37,597 nt of DNA from Candidatus Bathyarchaeota archaeon. Its GTDB lineage: Archaea > Thermoproteota > Bathyarchaeia > Bathyarchaeales > DTEX01. The notes beneath the pieces were generated by a model, which did not search any database, was not told where the DNA came from, and saw only the letters and a list, made by a program, of their open reading frames with translations. Made by a program: the position numbers and the translations under genes. This document shows, in pieces, positions 15,990 to 22,945 of this stretch. Location: positions 1 through 37,597 of the forward strand of contig JAGTQA010000023.1 of assembly GCA_018396975.1 (NCBI GenBank), given 5' to 3'. The stretch's first letter is position 1. The number at the start of each line of letters is the position of its first letter.

Positions 15990-16748
15990 CTATATAAAGA
16001 GATCCTTTTCCCTAGGCCTTATTAGGTCCCTTGCAGTCGCATCCTCAGCCCGCTCGTAAGGGTAACCTCTAATTATTGCCACCGGTATGCCCTCATCCGC
16101 CTGCCCTATAACGAGCTCTGCTGCTGAACATAGCTCATCCGCTATGGCTGTCTGCTTAACCTTAAGTGTATATCCAAAAAGATCTTTCTCACCCCTCCTG
16201 TCACGAATAGGCTTTATGCCAGCCACGCCCACAGCAACATTTATCTCGCCATTCCTTAAGGGCCTACCATGGGTGTCGGAGATTATAACAGCAACGTCCT
16301 TTCCCGATACCTCCCTTATCCTCTGCCTTATTATGCGGGCTGAGAGATCTGGATCTTTAGGTAGTGGTGCAACATTCCTCTCCCCCGGAACATTCGATTT
16401 ATCTACCCCGGCGTTTGCGCATATGAAGCCATGTTTTGTCTCCGATATAATGTGCCCATCGCCCATTCGGACAATCGACCTAGACTCTCTCAGTATAACT
16501 TCGACTAAAGCGGGATCCTTACCTAGAACCTCAGCCACCGTTTTAGCGAACTCTGATGGGGAGACACTATCAAGGTTTATTATGTTTCCCTCAGCCCTAG
16601 AGACAATAACATGGGTCACAACTATTATATCGCCATCCTCGATTGGGGTCCCCTGCTTAGCCGCAGCCTCACATATGAGAAGCCCAATATCATCCCCATG
16701 CTGGATTATAGGCAAGCCTGTAACTGGAATAATGCTGATTACACGCAT
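15990..16748 (-). CDS. cofE: Coenzyme F420:L-glutamate ligase
   Basis: CofE adds gamma-linked glutamates to F420-0 using GTP. The 252-aa protein matches family length. Visible signatures are PVTGLPIIQHGDDIGLLI, DIIVVTHVIVSRAEG, CANAGVDKSNVPG, and VAVIISDTHGRPLRNGEINVAVGVAGIKPIRDRRGEKDLFGY, with GTP/metal-binding acidic residues in SDTHGRP, then ADELCSAAELVIGQADEG. ATG 16748 lies about 27 nt from a TTATATAT box, so the transcript is probably leaderless. It shares a divergent promoter region with purA and faces the MobA gene. It shows that this organism uses F420. Confidence 0.96.
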   Translation of the reverse strand: MRVISIIPVTGLPIIQHGDDIGLLICEAAAKQGTPIEDGDIIVVTHVIVSRAEGNIINLDSVSPSEFAKTVAEVLGKDPALVEVILRESRSIVRMGDGHIISETKHGFICANAGVDKSNVPGERNVAPLPKDPDLSARIIRQRIREVSGKDVAVIISDTHGRPLRNGEINVAVGVAGIKPIRDRRGEKDLFGYTLKVKQTAIADELCSAAELVIGQADEGIPVAIIRGYPYERAEDATARDLIRPREKDLFI

Positions 16749-16770
16749 AAACTATGTTAAACGGTTTCAA

Positions 16771-16778
16771 ATATATAA
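16771..16778 (-). promoter_or_regulatory. TATA box of cofE (leaderless)
   Basis: Minus-strand TTATATAT centred about 27 nt before the cofE ATG, with no Shine-Dalgarno between them, is the expected archaeal leaderless arrangement. Confidence 0.65.
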
Positions 16779-16869
16779 GGTGAGGGGCCATTTGCCAGTG
16801 GATATTATAGAAAAGCATAAATTAATCTGGCTGATAAATCGGCAATGTGCTTGAAGGAGGCTTAATTAG

Positions 16870-17874
16870 ATGCCCTGCACGGTTATTGTTTGCGGCTTCT
16901 TCGGCGATACTGGAAAGGGAAAGATAATATCATATCTCGCTCTAAAAGATAAGGTTAGCGTGGCCGCTAGGGCCGGTGTGGGCCCAAACGCCGGACATAC
17001 CGTGGTCTATGGAGATAAAACCTATAAGGTTCGTATGATACCCAGCGCCTTCGTGTATGAAAAGTGCCGGCTATTGATAGGTCCAGGTGTTCTAGTCGAC
17101 CCGAACGTCTTCTTAGAGGAGGTTAAGCTCACCAATGCTGAGAATAGAGTTGGACTTGATCCACAATGCGCCATAATAGAGCCTAAGCATATAGAGGCTG
17201 ACAGAGCCGGGCACCTAGCATCCGAGATAAGAACTACTGGAACTGGAACCGGGCCATGTAACGCTGATAGGGTTCTTAGGAAGGCTAAGCTGGCGAGGGA
17301 TGTGCCTGAACTCCAGCGCTTCCTAATCGATGTGCCCCTAGAAGTTAATATGGCAATTGATAGTGGAGAAAATGTCTTAATAGAGGGAACCCAAGGAACA
17401 TTCCTATCTCTATGGCATGGAACATATCCATACGTGACATCCAAGGACGTGACGGCCTCAGCGGCATGCTCAGACGTTGGTGTTGGACCAAAGAAGGTCA
17501 CTGACGTTATAGTCGTCTTTAAGGCTTTTGTTACGAGGGTTGGGGCCGGCCCACTTCCGGGAGAGATATCTTGGGAGGAAGCCGAGAGGAGGGGTTGGGC
17601 TGAGATAGCATCTGTAACTGGTAGGAGAAGGCGCGCGGCACCATTCAACTTCGACCTAGCCAAGAGAGCGGTTATGCTGAACAGCGCCACGCAGGCGGCT
17701 ATAACAAAGATCGACGTTCTATTCCCGGAGTGTAAGGGCGCGAGGTCCTTTAGCGACCTATCAAGTGAGGCTAAGGAGTTCATTAGGAGGGTGGAGAGCG
17801 AGATAAAGATACCGGTCACATTAATAGGCACTGGACCGGAAGTATGGGATGTTGTAGATAGAAGGCTGGAGTAA
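16870..17874 (+). CDS. purA: Adenylosuccinate synthetase (short archaeal form)
   Basis: PurA joins IMP and aspartate with GTP to give adenylosuccinate in AMP synthesis. At 334 aa it matches the compact archaeal form rather than the roughly 430-aa bacterial one. Motifs are the P-loop GFFGDTGKGK, VGPNAGHTVV, GPGVLVDP, TTGTGTGPCNADR, IEGTQGTFLSLWHGTYPYVTSKD and TVTGRRRRAAPF (as SVTGRRRRAAPF). The P-loop has Thr where the family normally has Glu (GDEGKGK), but the catalytic Asp is kept. ATG 16870 has a strong AAGGAGG nine bases upstream. A TATA candidate (CATAAATTAA) lies near 16816-16825. Confidence 0.95.
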   Translation: MPCTVIVCGFFGDTGKGKIISYLALKDKVSVAARAGVGPNAGHTVVYGDKTYKVRMIPSAFVYEKCRLLIGPGVLVDPNVFLEEVKLTNAENRVGLDPQCAIIEPKHIEADRAGHLASEIRTTGTGTGPCNADRVLRKAKLARDVPELQRFLIDVPLEVNMAIDSGENVLIEGTQGTFLSLWHGTYPYVTSKDVTASAACSDVGVGPKKVTDVIVVFKAFVTRVGAGPLPGEISWEEAERRGWAEIASVTGRRRRAAPFNFDLAKRAVMLNSATQAAITKIDVLFPECKGARSFSDLSSEAKEFIRRVESEIKIPVTLIGTGPEVWDVVDRRLE

Positions 17875-17989
17875 TTTCGGCATTAAATATGGTATGATCT
17901 CAAAAAGTTTTTAAATCACATTTATATAGCATTTATAGCCTATCAGCTCGCTTATCTAATAAGGATCGGTAACATATTACGGTTGAGAG

Positions 17990-17996
17990 GGAGTGA
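17990..17996 (+). promoter_or_regulatory. Shine-Dalgarno deciding an ACG start for rpo7
   Basis: GGAGTGA (GGAGGTGA with one G missing) ends six bases before ACG 18003. An in-frame TGA at 17994 excludes any upstream start, and no ATG, GTG or TTG occurs in frame before 18096. Confidence 0.65.
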
Positions 17997-18002
17997 GCGG
18001 TT

Positions 18003-18575
18003 ACGTTTAATCTGGTAACCGTTGAGGATACAGTTCGCATACCGCCCGAGAAATTTAATGAGCCCCTTGAGAAGGTTGCTCTGGAGCAGCTTAAGATGAA
18101 ATATGTGGGCGTTATAGATGATGAGCTAGGCTACTTAATAGCTGTCACAGATGTTAAGGTCTCGCCGGTGGGCAAGATAATCCCCGGAGACGCTGCAACC
18201 CACCATAAGGTAACATTCTCACTCCTAACATTCTTACCCAAGATTCAGGAGATTGTTGAGGGCGAGGTTGTTGAGGTTGCAGACTTCGGCGCATTCATCC
18301 GGATTGGACCAGTAGACGCCCTCCTCCACGTATCACAGTTAATGGACGACTTCATAACCTATGATGAGAAGCAGGGGATTCTGATGGGTAAGGAGACTAA
18401 GCGGAAAGTGTCTGTTGGCGATAGGATGCGTGTTAGGATAACAGCTGTGTCAATAGGTAGGGGGGCTAGCTTCGGCAAGATAGGTGTCACCGCACGCCAG
18501 CCATTCCTCGGAAAAATTGAGTGGATCGAGGAGGACTTAAAGAGGCTGAGAGCTGAGGCTAAAGAGGAAAAGTGA
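18003..18575 (+). CDS. rpo7: RNA polymerase subunit Rpo7 (RpoE'), apparent ACG start
   Basis: Rpo7 forms the polymerase stalk with Rpo4 and binds emerging RNA. The track ORF starts at ATG 18096 and lacks the first 31 residues. Upstream in the same frame the sequence reads NLVTVEDTVRIPPEKF and EPLEKVALEQLK, the conserved Rpo7 N-terminus. The C-terminal S1 domain is clear (VEGEVVEVADFGAFIRIGPVD). The position matching the family's Met is ACG 18003, preceded by GGAGTGA. This gives 190 aa, normal for the family. The upstream in-frame stop at 17994 allows no other common start codon. Alternatives are a sequencing error or initiation elsewhere. Two TATA candidates (TTTTTAAAT 17908-17916, TTTATATA 17921-17928) precede it. 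It heads the cluster with spt4 and the DUF359 kinase, a common archaeal arrangement. Confidence 0.9.
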   Translation, partial: TFNLVTVEDTVRIPPEKFNEPLEKVALEQLKMKYVGVIDDELGYLIAVTDVKVSPVGKIIPGDAATHHKVTFSLLTFLPKIQEIVEGEVVEVADFGAFIRIGPVDALLHVSQLMDDFITYDEKQGILMGKETKRKVSVGDRMRVRITAVSIGRGASFGKIGVTARQPFLGKIEWIEEDLKRLRAEAKEEK

Positions 18576-18594
18576 GGTGCGTGGTGATATCTGA

Positions 18595-18780
18595 TTGGTT
18601 GAGAGGGCATGTAGAAGGTGCCATTACATAACCGAGGAGAATATCTGCCCAAACTGTAAATCAACCGATCTAAGCGAGGACTTTAGCGGCCTAGTAATAA
18701 TATTTGATCCGGAGAGATCAGCAATAGCGAAAACAATGAGGATTGAGAGGAAGGGGCGGTATGCGATAAAAGTGAGGTGA
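18595..18780 (+). CDS. spt4: Transcription elongation factor Spt4 (RpoE'')
   Basis: A 61-aa zinc-ribbon protein that pairs with Spt5 to promote RNA polymerase processivity. The paired knuckles ACRRCHYITEENICPNC are followed by SEDFSGLVIIFDPERSAIAKTM, the Spt5-binding part. The start is TTG 18595; an in-frame TGA lies immediately upstream, so nothing longer is possible. It sits 19 nt after rpo7. Its stop codon overlaps the Shine-Dalgarno of the DUF359 kinase. Confidence 0.95.
   Translation: MVERACRRCHYITEENICPNCKSTDLSEDFSGLVIIFDPERSAIAKTMRIERKGRYAIKVR
18774..18780 (+). promoter_or_regulatory. Shine-Dalgarno deciding an ACG start for the DUF359 kinase
   Basis: GAGGTGA is a perfect seven-base match to the anti-SD and lies seven bases before ACG 18788. 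In-frame TGA 18773 blocks longer forms. No ATG, GTG or TTG occurs in frame before ATG 18998. Confidence 0.7.
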
Positions 18781-18787
18781 GGAAGAC

Positions 18788-19309
18788 ACGTATATTCTTA
18801 CGCCCGAGCTAAGAAGTGAGCTGAAAGCCCCACTGGGACCCATTATTAGGGGTTCAGTAGAGGAAACCATTAGGGAACTGGAGAAGCTGATTAAGTTCAC
18901 TAGACCCGTCAAAATTATTTCTGTAGGCGATGTTATCTCAAGAAGTATTCTTGAGAGGAAACTTCCGCTAGACATTTTCATTGTAGACAATAGGTCCATG
19001 AGGGAGCCTATAGAGCCCCTAGAGTTCAAGGTGGACAGAACACTAATGCTTACTAATCCAGCTGGTACAATCGCCGATGACTCTTGGAGGGTGATAGGTG
19101 AAGCGGTCAACTCAAATGGGCTCGTTAAGGTTTTGGTTGATGGGGAGGAGGACCTTCTCACCATTGTAGCGGTTCTCATGGCTCCGGAAAATTCACTAGT
19201 TATTTATGGGCAGCCCAATGAAGGCATAGTTGTGATTAGGGTTGACGGGGAAGCTAAGAATAGGATGCGTGAGATTATAAATAGAATGGAGTGTAAACCG
19301 GAAAGCTAA
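18788..19309 (+). CDS. GTP-dependent dephospho-CoA kinase (DUF359), apparent ACG start
   Basis: The archaeal enzyme performs the last step of coenzyme A synthesis, phosphorylating dephospho-CoA with GTP. The track shows only 18998-19309. Translating upstream in the same frame gives YILTPELRSELKAPLGPII, then VKIISVGDVISRSILERKLPLDIFIVDNRSMR, both hallmarks of this family. The downstream part has NPAGTIADDSW and LVDGEEDLLTIVAVL, with the conserved acidic GEEDL site. The full length from ACG 18788 is 173 aa, typical. GAGGTGA ends seven bases before this ACG. ATT 18794 is the only other nearby candidate and is badly spaced. It lies next to spt4 and upstream of rps24e, as in many archaea. Confidence 0.88.
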   Translation, partial: TYILTPELRSELKAPLGPIIRGSVEETIRELEKLIKFTRPVKIISVGDVISRSILERKLPLDIFIVDNRSMREPIEPLEFKVDRTLMLTNPAGTIADDSWRVIGEAVNSNGLVKVLVDGEEDLLTIVAVLMAPENSLVIYGQPNEGIVVIRVDGEAKNRMREIINRMECKPES

Positions 19310-19353
19310 AGTAGGGGTTTAATTCTCAAGATTTAGGTTTGAGGTGGCTCGCC

Positions 19354-19647
19354 TTGAAGATCAGTGTGATAAGCAATAAGCGCAACGAATTGCTTAAGCG
19401 GAATGAGGTGATCTTCAGCATATCGCATAATGGCTCGCCGACGCCTTCACGTATAGAAGTTAGGAGGGAGATTGCCAGAATACTTAAGGTTGATGCTGAG
19501 AGAGTTTATATTAGGAAGATAGAGAGCGTAACTGGAGCGGCCGCTTCTATCGGTGAGGCGCACATATATGACTCACAGGATCAGGCCAAGATAATAGAGC
19601 CGGAACATATAATAAGAAGAAATACTCAACAAAACAAAGGAGGGTGA
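19354..19647 (+). CDS. rps24e: Small ribosomal subunit protein S24e
   Basis: About 97 aa. KISVISNKRNELLKRNEV, then PSRIEVRREIARILKVDAERVYIRKIESVTGAAASIGEAHIYD, are S24e hallmarks. The start is TTG 19354; the track start TTG 19339 adds five residues not found in the family. The C-terminus overlaps nothing, and rps27ae starts 7 nt later, so the two ribosomal genes are coupled as in most archaea. Confidence 0.95.
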   Translation: MKISVISNKRNELLKRNEVIFSISHNGSPTPSRIEVRREIARILKVDAERVYIRKIESVTGAAASIGEAHIYDSQDQAKIIEPEHIIRRNTQQNKGG

Positions 19648-19654
19648 GGGATAA

Positions 19655-19855
19655 GTGCCGGAGAAACGGAAGAAGTTCATCTCCTCATATTATAAAATTG
19701 AGGATGGAAAGATTAAGAGGGTTCTCCCAGTATGCGATAGATGCGGTCCAGGCTACTTCATGGCCGATCATGGAAACCGCTATGCATGTGGGCACTGCGG
19801 CTTCACAAAATATAAGTCTGCAGCGAATCCAAATAGGGAAAAGATATCCCTCTGA
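19655..19855 (+). CDS. rps27ae: Small ribosomal subunit protein S27ae
   Basis: A 66-aa zinc-ribbon ribosomal protein. It has a basic N-terminus (PEKRKKF), then YKIEDGKIKRVLPVCDRC and a second knuckle ACGHCGFTKY, giving the four zinc cysteines. The start is GTG 19655, with GGAGGGTGAGGG upstream. The overlapping 19644-19859 ORF is a shadow in another frame. It is the last gene of the rpo7-spt4-kinase-rps24e-rps27ae cluster. Confidence 0.95.
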   Translation: MPEKRKKFISSYYKIEDGKIKRVLPVCDRCGPGYFMADHGNRYACGHCGFTKYKSAANPNREKISL

Positions 19856-20059
19856 TTAAGGGGGCCTCAGTAAGAGATACAATTGTATGCCAGCCACTAT
19901 AAGCAATAGGATAATTACCATGATTATAATAGTTCCAATAGCCTGAGTCTCAGCGTATACGCTCACCTCAGGTAGAAAGACCAATCCAATATAGGCTATG
20001 AGAATTACTGTGCATACAAATGAGATTAAATAGAAAAAATTTATACGTCGATCACTCAA
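19856..20059 (-). CDS. Small two-helix membrane protein, hypothetical
   Basis: The 67-aa ORF has two clear hydrophobic segments (about 8-29 and 40-63) joined by a short polar loop around EVSVYAETQ, and a basic N-terminus (SDRRINFF). It starts at TTG 20059, with GGTGAAAAGGA just upstream, and ends directly against the rps27ae stop codon. No family is recognised. The hydrophobic pattern and RBS support a real gene, but the short length leaves doubt. Confidence 0.55.
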   Translation of the reverse strand: MSDRRINFFYLISFVCTVILIAYIGLVFLPEVSVYAETQAIGTIIIMVIILLLIVAGIQLYLLLRPP

Positions 20060-20192
20060 TCCTTTTCACCAAACCTATCCTGCCTATCCGTATTAGAATA
20101 CGGGCAATATATCTCTTGCTATTATATTGCATCCAGCATCTTTAAGTTTAATTAATTGATGCTGACTTTATTGGTTTGTGGAGGCTGATACT

Positions 20193-20696
20193 ATGATTAG
20201 CGGTAGGATTGGGGTTATTGCCGATACGCATGATAGGCTTGAGCTTATTGATAGGGTTGTGGAGAGACTGAATAGTGAGGGTGTAGACCTAGTGCTCCAT
20301 GCTGGCGACTATATTGCACCATTCGCGGTTTTACGCTTTAAACCTTTAAGGGCTAGGCTGATCGGCGTCTTCGGCAATAATGATGGCGATCACAATCTCT
20401 TGAGGAGGAGGTTTGAGGAGATTGGGGCGCAGATATATGGAAGATTCGCGGAGATATCTTTTAATAACCTAAAGATAGCGCTAATCCACGGTGAGGATGA
20501 AGCACTACTTAAGGCCCTAATCAACTCAAACTATTATGATGTGGTTGTTCACGGCCACACGCATAGGGCTGAAACCTATACTATCGGAAAAACCCTAGTG
20601 ATAAATCCCGGGGAAGTATGTGGATATTTGACTGGATGTTCAACAATGGCAATTTTAGATGCTAAAGCCATGAGGGTTGAGATGCTAACTCTCTGA
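20193..20696 (+). CDS. YfcE/MJ0936-type phosphodiesterase
   Basis: A 167-aa calcineurin-like metallophosphoesterase. All metal motifs are present: VIADTHDR (D-x-H), HAGDYI (GD), VFGNNDG (GNxD variant of GNH), ALIHGEDE, and VVHGHTHRAE (GHTH). MJ0936-like enzymes hydrolyse phosphodiesters in vitro, with natural substrate unclear. ATG 20193 is preceded by GGAGG in the GTGGAGGCTG stretch, so it is favoured over GTG 20178. It appears to be transcribed alone. Confidence 0.92.
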   Translation: MISGRIGVIADTHDRLELIDRVVERLNSEGVDLVLHAGDYIAPFAVLRFKPLRARLIGVFGNNDGDHNLLRRRFEEIGAQIYGRFAEISFNNLKIALIHGEDEALLKALINSNYYDVVVHGHTHRAETYTIGKTLVINPGEVCGYLTGCSTMAILDAKAMRVEMLTL

Positions 20697-20810
20697 GCTG
20701 ATGGTTAAGGGAGGCTTGGAATCGAGGGATTAATTTCGCCACTAGCCATCCTCCAGCTTACGCTTACCAGAACTAATTACCTCAAGCGTGGTCGGCGGAA
20801 AACGGTAAGG

Positions 20811-20818
20811 CTTAAATT
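20811..20818 (+). promoter_or_regulatory. TATA box of the 20844 membrane-protein gene
   Basis: CTTAAATT sits about 29 nt before ATG 20844 and no Shine-Dalgarno is seen, consistent with a leaderless transcript. Confidence 0.5.
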
Positions 20819-20843
20819 CACCATCAGCCTATTTTCTCGGCTA

Positions 20844-21512
20844 ATGTTGAGGGAAGATTTAAGGATTGTTATAAGAAAAGCCCTCAGCCTAACGCTGATC
20901 TTCAATTCGGTTACCAGCCTATTCTTCTCCCTAAGTGTATTATTTGGCGTTTACGTGGGATTCTCATACCTCTTAATACATGGCCCACACCCTATAGATG
21001 CCCTCCTACTCTTCTTTGTAGCTTTAACGTCAATGCTGAATATTGTTCCAGCGCGGATTTTTGGCAGGGTAAATATTAAAAGAATATTGTTTCACCATTA
21101 TGTTTATGGCTTCCTCTCAATAGCGGCCTATTTAGTTTTCGCGGCTTTACATTCTATAGCCTTCCCCCAAATCTTCCCTTTCCATAGTAGTCTACTACTT
21201 TATTGGGGTTTAACGCTCATAATAGATGATGCGCCCGACATATCTCCCAAGCTAACTCGCCTCATCAATTTTATCGGGGAGAAAATCGGGAGGATAGGTG
21301 GGGCAATTCAGGCAATTCATTTAATCTCAGATCTAGTTTCAGCCTACGTAACCCTCCAGATTTCTCTGCACATTTTTAAGACTAATTTATTGACGAGCGT
21401 TGCATTCTCTGGCATTACATATTTGCTTCCAATAATAAGTTTCTCGGTAACTACGATATATGGACTGAAGGTCTGTAGGGAGGCAGTTTGGATTAAGAGG
21501 TTTAGGATGTAG
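20844..21512 (+). CDS. Multipass membrane protein of unknown function
   Basis: A 222-aa protein with about six hydrophobic helices (about 15-45, 50-70, 85-110, 118-128, 155-180, 190-212). Between helices is the polar HHYVYG segment, and a charged DDAPDISPKLTRLINFIGEKIG loop. I do not recognise the family. ATG 20844 is the likely leaderless start. The 3' end overlaps the convergent HD-domain gene by 11 nt. Nothing in the neighbourhood points to a job. Confidence 0.75.
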   Translation: MLREDLRIVIRKALSLTLIFNSVTSLFFSLSVLFGVYVGFSYLLIHGPHPIDALLLFFVALTSMLNIVPARIFGRVNIKRILFHHYVYGFLSIAAYLVFAALHSIAFPQIFPFHSSLLLYWGLTLIIDDAPDISPKLTRLINFIGEKIGRIGGAIQAIHLISDLVSAYVTLQISLHIFKTNLLTSVAFSGITYLLPIISFSVTTIYGLKVCREAVWIKRFRM

Positions 21513-22215
21513 ATTTATCCTCACTATGCCTATTAACCCTTAACTTAGCAATATTTTCCCTTAAGCCTTCCCATCCACCCTCAGCCTTTAGCATCAGGAT
21601 CTTAAATGCAGTTTTAGAGTCGATCTTATCCCATGATTCCCCGGTTGCCTCCCTAGCTAGGTATCTGGCTGCATTTAAAACTTCCCAGTTCATTTTTGAG
21701 TCGGCCTCATCTGCAATGTGGCAGATTAGGGACTCAATTGTTTTAGGCGATGTTGGACCGCTCTGGCCATGGCTGGCCACCACGACGTGGATTAAGTCTA
21801 GTGGGAAGCCTCTTCTAATGAGTTCGGATGCCGCCAGCGTTAGGTGGTCTAGGCGCTCACCTAATGGTGAGTTTCGGTATGTTCCATCCTCCTTTCTCTC
21901 ATAGGTTAATGACTTAAATATGTCGTGCAGTATAATCCCGCTGAGAACAATATCCCTATTAACCCTTCCACCATAAACCTTCTCAACCGAGTCGCATAGG
22001 GCCATAGCAACATTAACAGTCGATAGGATATGGTCTACTAGTCCACCAGCGTAGCTGTGATGGTGGAATCTGCTTGCGGGTGCCTCCTCGAGCGGTAGGC
22101 CGGTATAAAATTTACCCTCTATACTGGCTGATATCTCCTTCACAACCTCTAAAACCCTATCCCTTAATGACTTATTCTTAATCCTATTAATAACCCTTCT
22201 AAGTCTTGGATCCAA
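21502..22215 (-). CDS. HD-domain phosphohydrolase (YhaM-like)
   Basis: A 237-aa HD-superfamily hydrolase. The metal-site pattern is laid out as HHHSYAGGLVDHIL, then GIILHDIFKSLTYE (the HD pair), DHLTLAASEL, HVVVASHGQ and ICHIADEADSK. This order resembles the HD domain of YhaM-type 3'-5' exoribonucleases and related nucleotidases; the OB-fold nucleic-acid domain of YhaM is absent. It is the third gene of a translin-endonuclease V-HD unit, with a 31-nt gap from nfi, which favours a role in nucleic-acid turnover. The substrate is not shown. Confidence 0.85.
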   Translation of the reverse strand: MDPRLRRVINRIKNKSLRDRVLEVVKEISASIEGKFYTGLPLEEAPASRFHHHSYAGGLVDHILSTVNVAMALCDSVEKVYGGRVNRDIVLSGIILHDIFKSLTYERKEDGTYRNSPLGERLDHLTLAASELIRRGFPLDLIHVVVASHGQSGPTSPKTIESLICHIADEADSKMNWEVLNAARYLAREATGESWDKIDSKTAFKILMLKAEGGWEGLRENIAKLRVNRHSEDKSTS

Positions 22216-22246
22216 TATTTCCCCACAACCCCATAAATAGCGCGAT

Positions 22247-22945
22247 CTATTTCATCTCAGATATCACTTTCCTTTTAGTTTTTTCGGCCACTATGTGGGC
22301 AGCTCTGAGGGGCTCGGGAATCCTACACCCCCTACAACATTCCAGAACTATTCTTACGGCGCTCTCCAAGGCTACTTTATGCCCAATGCTAACATAAATA
22401 GGCTTAGACCCCCTCCTTGGGTATACTGCCATACCTATAACCTCACCATCATGAATTATGGGCCTACAAAGTTCTCCCTCATAATCGTGCACCACATTAC
22501 CACATAGGAGACTCTTTGCAACACCAATTGTTGCCATATCTAGGACTATGCCTAGATGACTTGCGAAACCAAGGCGGTATGGATGGGCGATTCCCTGCCC
22601 ATCAACTAGGAGTATATCTGGCTTAATGCTTAGCTTTCTTATTGCTGAAACCGCTGGCGGAATTTCCCTAAAGGATAGTAGGGTTGGTATATAGGGAAAG
22701 CGGGTCTCAACCTTTGATATCTTCAACTCTACAATCCTCATAGAGCCATAATCTAGGACTGCAACAGCACCTATAGAGAATCCTTTAGCATAGGCAACAT
22801 CAACACCGGCAATATGCCTGATTGGTGTTGGAAAACAATCCTCCAAGATAACCCTTTTAGATAGGTCTCTCTGGATTTTCCTAGCCCTCTCTAGGGAGAA
22901 TCCTATCTTCGCGAGCTGTTCCGCCCATAGGCTACTGTCTCTCAT
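22247..22945 (-). CDS. nfi: Endonuclease V
   Basis: Endonuclease V cuts one base beyond deaminated bases (hypoxanthine/inosine) in DNA, and in several organisms also in RNA. The 232-aa protein shows the family motifs: IAGVDVAYAKG with catalytic Asp, the PYIPTLLSFREIP wedge motif, LLVDGQGIAHPYRLGFASHLG with second catalytic Asp, and GVAKSLLCG, followed by PIYVSIGHKVAL. ATG 22945 lies inside the end of the translin gene (14-nt overlap), so translation is coupled. The HD-domain gene follows. Confidence 0.95.
   Translation of the reverse strand: MRDSSLWAEQLAKIGFSLERARKIQRDLSKRVILEDCFPTPIRHIAGVDVAYAKGFSIGAVAVLDYGSMRIVELKISKVETRFPYIPTLLSFREIPPAVSAIRKLSIKPDILLVDGQGIAHPYRLGFASHLGIVLDMATIGVAKSLLCGNVVHDYEGELCRPIIHDGEVIGMAVYPRRGSKPIYVSIGHKVALESAVRIVLECCRGCRIPEPLRAAHIVAEKTKRKVISEMK

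Noticed and set aside
16087-16854. 255-aa plus-strand ORF
   Set aside because: It is a Ser/Pro-rich antisense shadow of cofE.
17022-17831. 269-aa minus-strand ORF
   Set aside because: It is an antisense shadow of purA.
18096-18575. Track start of rpo7 at ATG 18096
   Set aside because: It lacks the conserved N-terminal 31 residues, which are encoded in frame upstream.
18998-19309. Track start of the DUF359 kinase at ATG 18998
   Set aside because: It loses the LTPELR and VGDVIS motifs that lie in frame just upstream.
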